64,000 bases of DNA from an uncultured Saprospiraceae bacterium (lineage in GTDB: Bacteria; Bacteroidota; Bacteroidia; Chitinophagales; Saprospiraceae), in the NCBI GenBank assembly GCA_938041445.1, contig CALISO010000060.1:1-64000 (forward strand), written 5' to 3'. The translations under genes and the position numbers were made by a program. Of this stretch, positions 37,093 to 47,100 are shown piece by piece. The notes under the pieces are model-generated. The model did not search any database and was not told the origin of the DNA. It saw nothing but the letters and a program-made list of their open reading frames with translations. Position 1 is the first letter of the stretch; each line of letters starts with the position of its first letter.

Positions 37093-37863
37093 ATGAATAT
37101 AGTAACAGAAGAAGGATATCAGTACTACGAGTCAAAGGGTGATGGTGAAGTCTTATTATTACTCCATGGCTTAATGGGTTCACTCAGTAACTTCACATCT
37201 CTTATTAATCGGTTCAAAGATCGGTTCAATGTGGTACTTCCTATCTTACCGATATTTGATCTTCCTCTCAAAAAGACAGGTCTTGGTGGCCTACTAGACT
37301 ATGTTGAAGGTTTTGTGAAGATGAAAGGCTACCAAAACATTAATGTGTTGGGTAACAGCCTTGGTGGCCATCTTTCCCAGTTGGTTGTATTTAGAAATCC
37401 TGAGCTGTATAGAAGTATGACTTTGACAGGAAGTAGTGGACTATTTGAAAACACGATGGGTAATACCTTTCCTCGTCGAGGAGACTATGAATATATAGAT
37501 ACTAAAACTCGGTTGACTTTCTATGATCCAGACAAGATAGTGACTAAGGAGATGGTAGATGAAATCTATGAAATTGTCAACAATAAGGAGAAGGCTATTC
37601 GATTAGTGATTACTGCTAAGACGGCGATAAGACACAATGTTGAAGATAGATTACCGAATGTAACTTGTCCTACCCTACTCGTTTGGGGAGCTGACGATAC
37701 AATCACACCTCCTTTTGTTGCAGAGAAGTTCGATGAGAAAATACAGAATAGCGAATTACACTTCATACCAGAATGCGGACATGCTCCGATGATGGAGAAG
37801 CCTGAAGCATTCAATGATATCTTAGATACTTTCTTAAATAGAGTAAATCTGGAAAGTGCTTAG
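37093..37863 (+). CDS. Alpha/beta hydrolase
   Basis: 256 residues. Oxyanion motif LLLHGLMGS, nucleophile elbow VLGNSLGGH (Ser in GNSLGG), acid region VWGADDTITPP and a histidine in CGHAPMMEKP complete a catalytic triad. Close to the MhpC/BioH type; substrate unknown. The end overlaps the convergent M1 peptidase gene by 4 bp. Confidence 0.9.
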   Translation: MNIVTEEGYQYYESKGDGEVLLLLHGLMGSLSNFTSLINRFKDRFNVVLPILPIFDLPLKKTGLGGLLDYVEGFVKMKGYQNINVLGNSLGGHLSQLVVFRNPELYRSMTLTGSSGLFENTMGNTFPRRGDYEYIDTKTRLTFYDPDKIVTKEMVDEIYEIVNNKEKAIRLVITAKTAIRHNVEDRLPNVTCPTLLVWGADDTITPPFVAEKFDEKIQNSELHFIPECGHAPMMEKPEAFNDILDTFLNRVNLESA

Positions 37864-40166
37864 TTTTTAGCTCCTGCTTTCTGCATCAAGTTTTTACTAG
37901 GTCTCTGCTTACTTTCGTAAATTTCAAATCTGCTCATTTCTGACTTTGGAGGAAAGTAGTTGTTACTACGATCGGTATCTGCTGTTTCTAAGTATGGGTC
38001 TAGTACGATACTTTTCACAGGCGAGTCAGTAGTAAAGACTTTTGATACTTTTTCATTATCAGTCTTCCAGATTTCTGCTGGTATTCTGATGATTTCTGTA
38101 GATCCATTTTCATAACTGAACTCTAAGAAGATTGGCATCACTAACCCCCCGACATTTTCAAAGTCTATCTGGTAGTAATTCTTCTTTTCACTGATTGCTT
38201 GCTTTTCTGCGTCAGTTAGTTTTTTCTGCTTTTCTTTATAAGCCTCCTTTTCGAAGTCATATACTTTCTTTGGATCGTACGTCGAGTAGAAGTCTATCAA
38301 GTTTTTATCTTGGTCTTCATACGTTTCTTTTATCTCTGTTTGATTTCTCAGTGTCGTGATATCAATTCTATCTTCTGCATTGACAAGATCTTTTTCTACA
38401 GTAGGATCAAAAGTGCTTGCTGTAGAATGTGTCACATTAGTAATAGCGATATCTGAATGATCCGTTGTATAGAACCACCCTCTCCAGAACCAATCTAGAT
38501 CTACTGCAGATGCATCCTCCATCGTTCTAAAGAAATCACTAGGTGAAGGATACTTGAACATCCATCTCTGTGAATAAGTCTTGAATGCGTAGTCAAATAG
38601 TTCTCTGCCCATCACAGACTCTCGTAGAATATTAAGTGCTGTTGCTGGTTTGCCATATGCATTGTTGCCAAATTGATGGATTGACTCAGAGTTAGTCATA
38701 ATAGGTGAGATAAAGTCTTTGTTACCTTTCATATAGTCAACAATCTTGTGAGCTTGACCTCTTCTCGAAGGATAATTTCTTGACCATTGTTGTTCGGCAA
38801 GATACTGGCAGAAAGTATTGAGGCCCTCATCCATCCATGTCCATTGTCGCTCATCAGAGTTGACAATCATAGGGAAGTAATTATGTCCTACTTCGTGAAT
38901 GATGACCGAGATCATTCCGTATTTCGTTCGCATACTATAGGTACCATCATCCTCAACTCTACCATAGTTGAAGCAGATCATCGGATACTCCATACCTATA
39001 CGCTTAGCATTGATAGACCACGCTACTGGATAAGGATAATCAAATGTGTAGTGTGAGTACCACTTCAATGTATGGGCAACCGCTTTAGTGCTATATCTTT
39101 CCCATAGGGGATTTCCTTCTTTTGGGTACATAGACATCGCCATCACAATACTTCCATCAGATTGCTCAACAGCCATAGCATCCCAGATGAATTTTCTAGA
39201 GGAAGCAAAAGCAAAGTCTCTAACATTATCTGCTTGGAATACCCATGTTTTCTTAGTCTTAGATTTTTTCTTTTCTGCTCTTTCAGCTTCATCTTGCGTA
39301 ACGATGATAACGGGATCAACGAAAGATTCTCTAGCATCAGCAAGTCTAGATTTTTGATCTGCAGTTAACACGTCATCAGGATTCTGTAACGTTCCTGTTG
39401 ATGCCACAAGGTGATCACTTGGCACAGTAATAGCTACTTCATAATCGCCAAATTCTAGGGTAAACTCTCCTCTTCCTAAGAATTGTTTATTCTGCCACCC
39501 ATAGATATCATTGTACTTACATAGACGGGGGAAGAATTGAGCAATTGTGTATAGATAGTTTTCATTTTCTTCAAAGTATTCATAACCTGATCGTCCTCCA
39601 ATCTGCATCCGATCATTGATGTTGTAGTACCAGTCAATTGAGAATGTAAATGTATCTCCAGGTTGCAGACTTTCTGGAGGATCAATTCTCATCATTGTTT
39701 TATTGATGACGTGGTTAAGTGTGTTACCATCGACATCTACTACTTTCTGAATTTTGAAGCCTCCATCAAAAGTGGGTTCCAATTTATCTAAAGACCGAGT
39801 TGATACCTCATCTCCTAACGTAGATGTAGAAACCTTATAGGTATCTGAATCTTTTGCCCGCATATTCTGATCAAGTTGTAACCAGAGATAGTCAAGTCTA
39901 TCCGGGGAGTTATTTGTATATGTGATAGTTTCTGATCCCGTAAGCGTTTGCTTGTCATCATCAATTTCCACTTCCATTATATAGTCAACCTTTTGTTGCC
40001 AGTATTCATGTCCTGGAGCACCAGAGGCTGTTCTATAGCTGTTCGGAGTTGGTAACTCTTGACCTAGCTGCCTGAATTTATTCGTGTTTGTGTTTTCCTG
40101 TTGGGCTTGTGTAATTGCAGTGCTTACGCAAAAGCCAATAATGAGGAGATACCTAAAGTAGTACAT
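37860..40166 (-). CDS. Secreted M1-family metallopeptidase
   Basis: 768 residues with a signal peptide (to about AITQAQ). Gluzincin zinc site IIHEVGHNYFP (His424, Glu425, His428) and Glu447 in WMDEGLNTF give HEXXH-X18-E. The N-terminal part is the beta-sandwich domain typical of M1, and a helical domain follows the active site. The usual GAMEN substrate motif of aminopeptidase N is replaced by something like RIGMEYPMI. The C-terminal ~150 residues with lysine-rich KEKQKKLTDAEKQ are not recognised. It probably trims peptides outside the cytoplasm. Single gene; 49 bp downstream of the fucose synthase start region is divergent-free since both read leftwards. Confidence 0.9.
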   Translation of the reverse strand: MYYFRYLLIIGFCVSTAITQAQQENTNTNKFRQLGQELPTPNSYRTASGAPGHEYWQQKVDYIMEVEIDDDKQTLTGSETITYTNNSPDRLDYLWLQLDQNMRAKDSDTYKVSTSTLGDEVSTRSLDKLEPTFDGGFKIQKVVDVDGNTLNHVINKTMMRIDPPESLQPGDTFTFSIDWYYNINDRMQIGGRSGYEYFEENENYLYTIAQFFPRLCKYNDIYGWQNKQFLGRGEFTLEFGDYEVAITVPSDHLVASTGTLQNPDDVLTADQKSRLADARESFVDPVIIVTQDEAERAEKKKSKTKKTWVFQADNVRDFAFASSRKFIWDAMAVEQSDGSIVMAMSMYPKEGNPLWERYSTKAVAHTLKWYSHYTFDYPYPVAWSINAKRIGMEYPMICFNYGRVEDDGTYSMRTKYGMISVIIHEVGHNYFPMIVNSDERQWTWMDEGLNTFCQYLAEQQWSRNYPSRRGQAHKIVDYMKGNKDFISPIMTNSESIHQFGNNAYGKPATALNILRESVMGRELFDYAFKTYSQRWMFKYPSPSDFFRTMEDASAVDLDWFWRGWFYTTDHSDIAITNVTHSTASTFDPTVEKDLVNAEDRIDITTLRNQTEIKETYEDQDKNLIDFYSTYDPKKVYDFEKEAYKEKQKKLTDAEKQAISEKKNYYQIDFENVGGLVMPIFLEFSYENGSTEIIRIPAEIWKTDNEKVSKVFTTDSPVKSIVLDPYLETADTDRSNNYFPPKSEMSRFEIYESKQRPSKNLMQKAGAKN

Positions 40167-40214
40167 AGAGTGTATATCGTTTAAAAAATACGGATGCGGT
40201 CCAAAGTTATAAAA

Positions 40215-41147
40215 TTAGTACCAAGGCTTGTCTTTCAAAGACTTGTAGACTGAATTTATGCCGACATCAAGGGAGATTTTGTGTTTAAACCCTAAGTTAT
40301 GTAGTAGTGATACGTCCATAAGTTTACGCGGTGTACCATCTGGTTTACTCAAATCTTTAGTTATAACTCCTTGATAATCAGTTATATGTGATATTTTTTG
40401 TGCAAGTTCATAGATTGAAATCTCTTCACCTGTCCCGATATTAACAACACCGGCATCACTATAGTTGTCCATTAGATAGATACAAGCCTCAGCAAGATCG
40501 TCTACATGCATGAATTCTCTTTTGGGAGAACCGGTTCCCCACATGACAACTTCTGGATCATTGTTCTTTCTAGCTGTATGAAACTTACGTAGTAGTGCAG
40601 GTAGCACATGAGAGTTATCGAGATCATAATTATCATTTGGCCCATATAGATTAGTTGGCATCACTGATATGAAATCTCTGCCGTGCTGCGATCGATATGC
40701 ATCGCACATTTTGACACCAGCTATTTTAGCAATGGCATATGGTTCATTTGTGGGTTCTAGTTCTCCAGTAAGAAGAGCAGCTTCACTCATTGGTTGAGCG
40801 GCGAACTTAGGGTAGATGCATGATGATCCTAAGAATAGAAGTTTTGTAACATCTGAAGTATGTGCTGCATGGATGACATTTGACTGGATCATAATGTTAT
40901 CATAGATGAAGTCAGCACGGAGTGTGTTGTTAGCGTGAATACCCCCTACTCTAGCGGCAGCTAAAAAAACATAGTCAGGTTTCTCTGTATCAAAGAAGGC
41001 ATTAACTGCAGCTTGGTTTCTCAAATCTAGTTCGTTCGAGCTCTTTGTAATGAAATGCTTGAAACCTCTTGCCTTTAGATTTCTGTGAATTGCTGAACCG
41101 ACCATACCATTGTGTCCTGCAATATATACTGATGCTTCTGTGTTCAT
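40215..41147 (-). CDS. fcl: GDP-L-fucose synthase
   Basis: 310 residues. NAD(P)-binding GHNGMVGSAIHR, catalytic YAIAKIAGVKMC (YxxxK) with an upstream Ser (LGSSCIYP), and DNYDLDNSHVLPALLRKFH of the Fcl/WcaG family. It converts the 4-keto-6-deoxy-mannose product of GMD to GDP-fucose by epimerisation and reduction. The gmd stop is 4 bp upstream, so the two are co-expressed. Confidence 0.95.
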   Translation of the reverse strand: MNTEASVYIAGHNGMVGSAIHRNLKARGFKHFITKSSNELDLRNQAAVNAFFDTEKPDYVFLAAARVGGIHANNTLRADFIYDNIMIQSNVIHAAHTSDVTKLLFLGSSCIYPKFAAQPMSEAALLTGELEPTNEPYAIAKIAGVKMCDAYRSQHGRDFISVMPTNLYGPNDNYDLDNSHVLPALLRKFHTARKNNDPEVVMWGTGSPKREFMHVDDLAEACIYLMDNYSDAGVVNIGTGEEISIYELAQKISHITDYQGVITKDLSKPDGTPRKLMDVSLLHNLGFKHKISLDVGINSVYKSLKDKPWY

Positions 41148-41151
41148 AGAC

Positions 41152-42267
41152 TTACTCGAACTCGTTTTTGATTGTAAACCCAGCTTTTTTCAATAGCTGA
41201 TCCCTTTTGAATAAGTCAAGATCATGGTCAACCATTTCTGCGCATAGTTCTTCCAATTGGTACTTAGGTTCCCAATCAAGTAACGTCTTAGCCTTAGTTG
41301 CATCACCGATTAAAAGATCGACCTCTGTCGGTCTATAGTAATTCGGGTCAACAGAGACGACAACTGTTCCTTCAGGTAGTTGATGGTCAGGGTTCTTACA
41401 ATGTGCAATTTTGCCTATCTCTTGAGTTCCTGCTCCTTCGAACTCAACTGAGATGCCTAGATGCTGAAACGACATCTTCACGAAATCTCTAACTGTAGTA
41501 GTACGTCCTGTAGCAATTACCCAATCTTCAGGATTGTCATACTGGAGAATCTTCCACATTACTTCAACATAATCCTTCGCGTGTCCCCAATCTCGTTTGG
41601 CATCTAGGTTCCCTAGGTATAGCTTCTCTTGTAAACCAAGGCTGATTTTCGCAACAGCTCTAGTAATCTTACGTGTTACAAAGGTTTCACCTCTCAAAGG
41701 ACTTTCGTGGTTAAACAAGATGCCGTTACAGGCAAACATATTATACGCTTCACGATAATTTACTGTAATCCAATATGCATAGAGCTTAGCTACTCCATAA
41801 GGAGACCGAGGATAAAAAGGAGTCTTTTCAGACTGAGGAACCTCTTGCACTAGACCGTATAGTTCAGAAGTTGAAGCTTGATATATTTTGACTTTATCAG
41901 TAAGACCTAGCAATCTAACAGCTTCTAGAATTCTAAGTGTCCCTACCCCATCTACATCAGCTGTATATTCTGGGGACTGAAAACTAACAGCGACATGAGA
42001 CATTGCTGCTAAATTGTATATCTCGTCAGGCTGTACATTTTGAATAATACGTATGATATTAGTAGAGTCGGTTAAGTCACCATAGTGCAGAATGTATCTC
42101 CTATTAGTGACGTGTGGATCTTCGTAAAGATGATCGATTCTTCCTGTATTGAAAAGAGAAGATCTTCGCTTGATGCCATGAACTTCGTAGCCTTTTTCAA
42201 GTAGGAGTTCTGATAGATAAGCACCATCTTGTCCTGTTACACCAGTTATAAGAGCTTTTTTAGCCAT
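41152..42267 (-). CDS. gmd: GDP-mannose 4,6-dehydratase
   Basis: 371 residues. SDR motif [28 protein letters not shown], catalytic [10 protein letters not shown] with an upstream STSELYG triad member, and [17 protein letters not shown]. It makes GDP-4-keto-6-deoxy-mannose, the precursor of GDP-fucose. Forms an operon with fcl and, upstream at 28 bp, a family 2 glycosyltransferase. Confidence 0.96.
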   Translation of the reverse strand: MAKKALITGVTGQDGAYLSELLLEKGYEVHGIKRRSSLFNTGRIDHLYEDPHVTNRRYILHYGDLTDSTNIIRIIQNVQPDEIYNLAAMSHVAVSFQSPEYTADVDGVGTLRILEAVRLLGLTDKVKIYQASTSELYGLVQEVPQSEKTPFYPRSPYGVAKLYAYWITVNYREAYNMFACNGILFNHESPLRGETFVTRKITRAVAKISLGLQEKLYLGNLDAKRDWGHAKDYVEVMWKILQYDNPEDWVIATGRTTTVRDFVKMSFQHLGISVEFEGAGTQEIGKIAHCKNPDHQLPEGTVVVSVDPNYYRPTEVDLLIGDATKAKTLLDWEPKYQLEELCAEMVDHDLDLFKRDQLLKKAGFTIKNEFE

Positions 42268-42295
42268 AGAGAGTTGACGATTTACGACGATAAAG

Positions 42296-43060
42296 TTAGG
42301 AAAGTTTGAATTGTTTGAGTTTTCGCAAGGGTTTCATTGGTATAGTATAGAACCTAGGGTTGAGATCATTCATCGCCCATGCTCTTCGGTCTTCTCTATT
42401 AGCCTTCCATCTGTGTGATAAGCTTGAATTACTGAAACCACCGTCACGCATATGTACAAGCACGCTAGGTATGTACTTAGCTTTAAGTTTGTGCTTGTAT
42501 AGAAACCGTAACATCAGTTCATAATCTGCTGCACTACGAAGATCAAGAGTGTATGTGCCTAGTGCATCATAATGTTTCTTCTTTACAAAAAATGTTGGGT
42601 GAGGCGGCATCCAACCATATAGGAAAGAAGCTCTCTTATATTCTCCAGACACCCAATTACGTTTGATGACCGAAGTATCGACAGGGTCAACATAGTACAA
42701 ATCGCCGTATACGCAATCAACCGATGGATCTTTAAAAGCGTCAGCTACCTTCGATAAGACATCGTTGTTGGCATAAAAATCATCCGAGTTAAGAATACCA
42801 ACTATATCACCTGATGTTTCAGCGATACCTTTATTCATTGCATCATAGATTCCTTTGTCGGGTTCTGATATTACTTTAGCTAGGTGTTTGCCATCTGATC
42901 TTGCTAAAGATAATGTCTCATCCGATGAGTTACCGTCTATGAGTATGTGTTCCACATTCTGATATGACTGTTCAGCTACTGAGGTGAACGTATCAGTTAT
43001 AGTAGCCGCACTATTATATGCTGCTGTTACTATTGATATCTTAATCTTTGACGATTCCAT
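42296..43060 (-). CDS. Family 2 glycosyltransferase
   Basis: I start at ATG 43060 (254 residues; [16 protein letters not shown]) because the region upstream (to 43096) adds a poor leader and GT2 proteins usually begin just before the VTAAYN strand. It has [26 protein letters not shown], and the DxD-like [10 protein letters not shown]-terminal helix is basic. GT2 enzymes of this length often add a sugar to a glycan or lipid carrier in surface polysaccharide synthesis; a fucosyl or other donor cannot be told. The gene lies close to parS-like sites. Confidence 0.88.
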   Translation of the reverse strand: MESSKIKISIVTAAYNSAATITDTFTSVAEQSYQNVEHILIDGNSSDETLSLARSDGKHLAKVISEPDKGIYDAMNKGIAETSGDIVGILNSDDFYANNDVLSKVADAFKDPSVDCVYGDLYYVDPVDTSVIKRNWVSGEYKRASFLYGWMPPHPTFFVKKKHYDALGTYTLDLRSAADYELMLRFLYKHKLKAKYIPSVLVHMRDGGFSNSSLSHRWKANREDRRAWAMNDLNPRFYTIPMKPLRKLKQFKLS

Positions 43061-43122
43061 ACTAGCAAGCAAAGATAACATATGCTTTGAGAACACATCT
43101 AAAATTTTGACATATGAATAAC

Positions 43123-43138
43123 TGTTCCACGTGAAACC
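43123..43138. promoter_or_regulatory. parS-like ParB site 1
   Basis: TGTTCCACGTGAAACC differs from the parS consensus TGTTNCACGTGAAACA only at the last base. It lies 63 bp upstream of the glycosyltransferase start. Confidence 0.75.
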
Positions 43139-43208
43139 TCTTTAGTTGCTCCACTATCACAATTGTTGTGGTAAGAGTTTCTAGCAAATGGCAAAAAATG
43201 GGAGCTGT

Positions 43209-43224
43209 TGTTCCACGTGGAACA
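43209..43224. promoter_or_regulatory. parS-like ParB site 2
   Basis: TGTTCCACGTGGAACA is a perfect 16-bp palindrome of the parS type, 18 bp downstream of the ybeY stop. Confidence 0.8.
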
Positions 43225-43241
43225 TAGGTTGGTTGTATTTT

Positions 43242-43673
43242 TTATATTGTGTAGTATGTATTAATGGCCAGATCTTCTGCAACTCTCATCGTAGATTTTT
43301 CTTCATCTGATTTGTCTGAGTAGCCAATTAGGTGTAAGATACCATGTGCCATCACACGAAGTAGTTCTTTTTTAAAGTCAACTTCAAATTGAGCTGCATT
43401 CTCTTTAACTCTATCGACACTTATGAATATGTCAGCTTCTATATGTTGAGAGGTTACCTCAAGAGGAAATGTGATAATGTCAGTGTAGGTATCGTGATTG
43501 AGATACTCTACATTAATTTTATGAAGACTTGTATCATCACAGAATATGTAATTGATGTTCCACGTGGAACGATTGCCATTGTCAGTGAGCAATAAGGCGA
43601 GCCATTTATGTAAGTGAGGTAGAGTAGGAGAGTAGTCGATACCCTCGCTGTGGAAATTTATTATTCTAGACAC
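43242..43673 (-). CDS. ybeY: Endoribonuclease YbeY (16S rRNA maturation)
   Basis: 143 residues. The zinc site is HGILHLIGYSDKS: two His (in HGILHL) are present, but the third ligand of the usual HGxLHLxGYDH, the last His, is replaced by Lys/Asp. I recall this variant as usual in Bacteroidota. FCDDTSLHKINVEYLNHDTYTDIITFPL is the other family segment. It acts in 16S 3' end processing and ribosome quality control. A parS-like site lies inside the gene (residues R35-S36-T37-W38-N39). The next gene (ATPase) ends 1 bp before the ybeY start region. Confidence 0.93.
   Translation of the reverse strand: MSRIINFHSEGIDYSPTLPHLHKWLALLLTDNGNRSTWNINYIFCDDTSLHKINVEYLNHDTYTDIITFPLEVTSQHIEADIFISVDRVKENAAQFEVDFKKELLRVMAHGILHLIGYSDKSDEEKSTMRVAEDLAINTYYTI
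43556..43571. promoter_or_regulatory. parS-like ParB site 3, inside ybeY
   Basis: TGTTCCACGTGGAACG matches the consensus core except for the last base. It is within the coding sequence and specifies R35-S36-T37-W38-N39 of YbeY. Confidence 0.75.
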
Positions 43674-43674
43674 T

Positions 43675-44076
43675 CTAAGAAATCTTGAATGTCATCTCTA
43701 CTGTACTGCCTTTGTCGTGATATTTGACGCCGTCACAAAGAGTATTCATAATGAACACCCCTCTGCCGCCTTCTTGCTCTAGATTTTCTTCAGCTAATGG
43801 GTCTTTGATTTGGTTCGGATTGAATCCAGAACCTTCATCACTGATTTTAAATGTCAAGATACCATCATTGCAGTTGCAGAGAATGTCAACACATTTTTCT
43901 GTATTGTTTCTGTTGCCGTGTATGATTGCATTATTCACGGCTTCAGTTACACTGATAAGAATATCAGGGTACTGTTCTTCATTGATGTCAAACTGTTGCT
44001 TGATTTGAGACACATAGCTTTCAAGCTTTGTGATCTGTGACTTGCATGATGTGATTTTCAATGTATGGACAGACAC
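43675..44076 (-). CDS. Anti-sigma-factor-type ATPase (GHKL, RsbW-like)
   Basis: 133 residues, only the GHKL ATPase domain: VTEAVNNAIIHGN (N box), ISDEGSGFNP (G1), and GGRGVFIMNTLCD (G2). Such small proteins bind sigma factors or act as a serine kinase of an anti-anti-sigma factor. No partner gene is nearby. It lies immediately between ybeY and the DUF4175 gene, on the same strand and closely spaced, so it is an operon. Confidence 0.88.
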   Translation of the reverse strand: MSVHTLKITSCKSQITKLESYVSQIKQQFDINEEQYPDILISVTEAVNNAIIHGNRNNTEKCVDILCNCNDGILTFKISDEGSGFNPNQIKDPLAEENLEQEGGRGVFIMNTLCDGVKYHDKGSTVEMTFKIS

Positions 44077-44104
44077 TTGTTTTAGTGTTTTTAGTTGTTT
44101 AATC

Positions 44105-47100
44105 TTACTCCCCTTTCCCCTTCAGTGCATTGTAGTAACCTTCTATCATCTTCTGATATAGAGGATAGACATCTGGTGATACTTGCTTGAAGAGTTCTAC
44201 TTCTGACTCCTTCTCCTTGAGATATTCTTTTAGGTTGGGTGGTAGCTCTCTGATTATTTGATCTGCTGTTTCTCCCTTCCTTTTATTATCCTTTTCTCTT
44301 TTTCTATCGGCCTTATCTGCTTGTAGAAGCCTTGTTTCTATATCCTGCTGTCTTTTCAGCAAGTCATTATTTAGTCTCTTATTTACAAGATCTTCTTCTA
44401 TTTTGTTCATCAGATCGATGATTTCCTGTAGACCTTGTCCGCCTTCACCTTGTTCTTGAAGCTCTTTTCTAGCATCTTCTAGTGCTTTACGGAGAGCAGC
44501 TTGTTTAGCTGCGGCTTCGGCAAAGTCCTTAGCAGAGTTACCATCTTTGCCAGACTTACCTTGTTTGCTCATCATATCTTTTAAGCCTTCTCCTAAGGAT
44601 TGTTGCCCTTCGGATATCTTATCAGATGGTTTAGCTCCTGGTTTTCCTTGTCCTTGACCACCGGGTTTGTTACATTGCTGATTACCAGGCATAGACATAC
44701 CCATCTGCTGTTGCATCTGGTCCATCGACTCTGCGAGCATTAATGCAAGGTCATTAAGATTAGTCATTACTCTTCTTTGACTTACACTTGCCTCCTGTTT
44801 CTTTCTTGCTTCTAGGTCATCGATGGACTTTTCCATTCTTCGCTCAGTTTCCACAAGCTTTTCTGTTACAAAGCTTTCTATCTTATCTACTCTCTTACTG
44901 AGGGCATATAAACTATCACTTATTAATTCAAAATCCTCTTTCAGCTTGAACTGATCTTGTATTAACTCTACATATCTTGGCGTATTCGTCACACTTGTTT
45001 GAATATCACTTATGAGGGTTTCTTCATCATATGAAAGCGTCACCAAATTTTCTAACAGTTGCCTTAATGCCTTTAAGTCTTCTTCAAAAGCCTCCTCTTC
45101 ACCACTCTCCATTTGAGATTGCAAATTTCCTGCCATCTTCTTCATTTCTCCAGCAGCTTTTTTCTGACTTTTACTAGCTCCCGAGTTTTCTTTTTGCTCT
45201 AGTTTTTCTTGAGAGTCATCAAGCTGCTCTTGTACATCTTCAGAGTTTTCTTCTATTTCTTCCTTATCCAGTGGCTTAGGGAACTCTAGTTCTTCATTCT
45301 CTTCAGCAAGTTTTTCCATTTCTTCTTTGAGCTTTTCAAACTCTTCATTAATTTTCTCTTGCTCCTTCTTTAATTCTTCGTTTGTTTTCTTCTTTTGTTC
45401 TGTTTCTTCAGCAAGTTCTTCTTGTTTTTCAGCAAGTTCTTCGAGCTTTTCCATCATTTCGTTCATCTCCTTCTCAAATTCTAACTGCTTGAACATCTCT
45501 TCAAGTCGCTCCATTTCCATCTCTTGCATCTCTTCTTGCATCTCAAACTCTTCGAGTTGCTCCATCATTTCATCCTTATTGAGCTCTTGCATAAGTTCCT
45601 GGATCTGCTCCATTAATGTCTGCATCTCTTCATCTATTACCTCCTCGAACATTTCTTCAATCTTTTCCTGCTTCTGCTGAGTCTCTTCATCAGGCTTGTT
45701 GAACTCCTCTTGCTTTTCTAGGTTCTCTTGGAAGGCTTCTTGCGCTTCTTTGAGTTTCTCTTGTATTTCTTTTTGCTTCTCCAGTAGCTTTTCAAGTTCC
45801 TTTTGCTCTTGCCAGCTAAGCTCTTTTTTCTCTAAGAGCTTTTCTCTCATTTTACGGATTTCTTCCTTGAGTTTCTTAGACTCTTTGATCGCTTCTTCTA
45901 CTTTGTCTTTGACTTGCTCTTCATTGAGGTCTTCTTCTTCTTCTAACTCTTCAATTGTTGGTTTAGCGAATGTCATAACTTGAGTCTTAGACGACTTACT
46001 TCCATTGATACCATCATTATCCTGCACTTCGAAGAAGTATGTGATCTGATCACCAGCATCTAGATTATATTCCCTTAGGTCCATCACGTAGTCGTATGTC
46101 CACTCATTAGAGGGTGCCTTAGGGATTGGGATACGGTTATTAGTTTTATTGCGGCCTGCTTGATCAGTAACTGTATAATTGAATGTTAGGTTTGTCAATC
46201 CATAGTCATCTGACGCATTGCCAATAAAATACTTGACTTCTTCTGTATTTATGCTGTCGGCAAATGCTTCAACAGAGATACTCGGGTGATTGTCAGGAGC
46301 AACATTGATATTGTATACTGATGAATCTGGTGTTGTGAGATAAGCATTGTTTATATAGACCGTGTAGAGATCACTAGACATCATTGTCTTAGTGTGGCTA
46401 AATGTATTTTTGCGGCTCTGCTTAAATTCGGCTACTTTTTTAGCATTGTTAAACCATATTGAGACTTCGTCTGTATCTTCTGTCTGGTATGTCCACTTGA
46501 TTCTTGTTCCTTGTGGGACAAAAGCATCACCAATGTTGTTCAAAGTTTCATCTTTACGTCCTGTATAACCAGGATAATCTAATGTTAATGCGAATTGATC
46601 AATACTTGGTTTAGGTAATACTTTGATTGACTTTTCGGTAGAGTAGTATGGTCCAGAGTATACCTTAAACTTGGTATCTTTTTGAACATTTTTAAAAGTA
46701 TAGGTGTATAGATCACGGTCAAGCATTTTCAGTTCATACTGAAAGTCCTTTAGGTCAATAAATACTTGATCAGGTAGAGTGCTTCCCTCAACCCTAACTG
46801 TGATTGTCACATCTTCAGATCTAAGTACTTCGATATTATCGTTTTCTAGTTTGAAGTGAAAAGGTGCTGCTCTTTCAAACTCTCTGTCATTGTTGATAAG
46901 TCTGTGTGTACTGTCTTTCAAAAGTGATGGTGCTCCGAAAATCAGAGCAAGAAAAATCAAAAAGGGTGGGAGTGCATACTTTGCATACTTTTTGTTGTAA
47001 CTGAGATCAATTGCTGACTTGAATGGCACAAGTTTGAGCCCATCAGTTTTTTGATTGATACTTGCATCTATGAGTTCCGAATTAATTTGGCTAGAGCCGG

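Noticed and set aside
42296-43096. Longer glycosyltransferase start at 43096
   Set aside because: The extra 12 residues do not form a signal or family segment, and the shorter start at 43060 fits the usual distance to VTAAYN.
45327-45983. Ser/Cys-rich plus-strand frames inside the DUF4175 gene
   Set aside because: They are the reverse complement of the Glu/Lys-rich coiled coil; low-complexity shadows.
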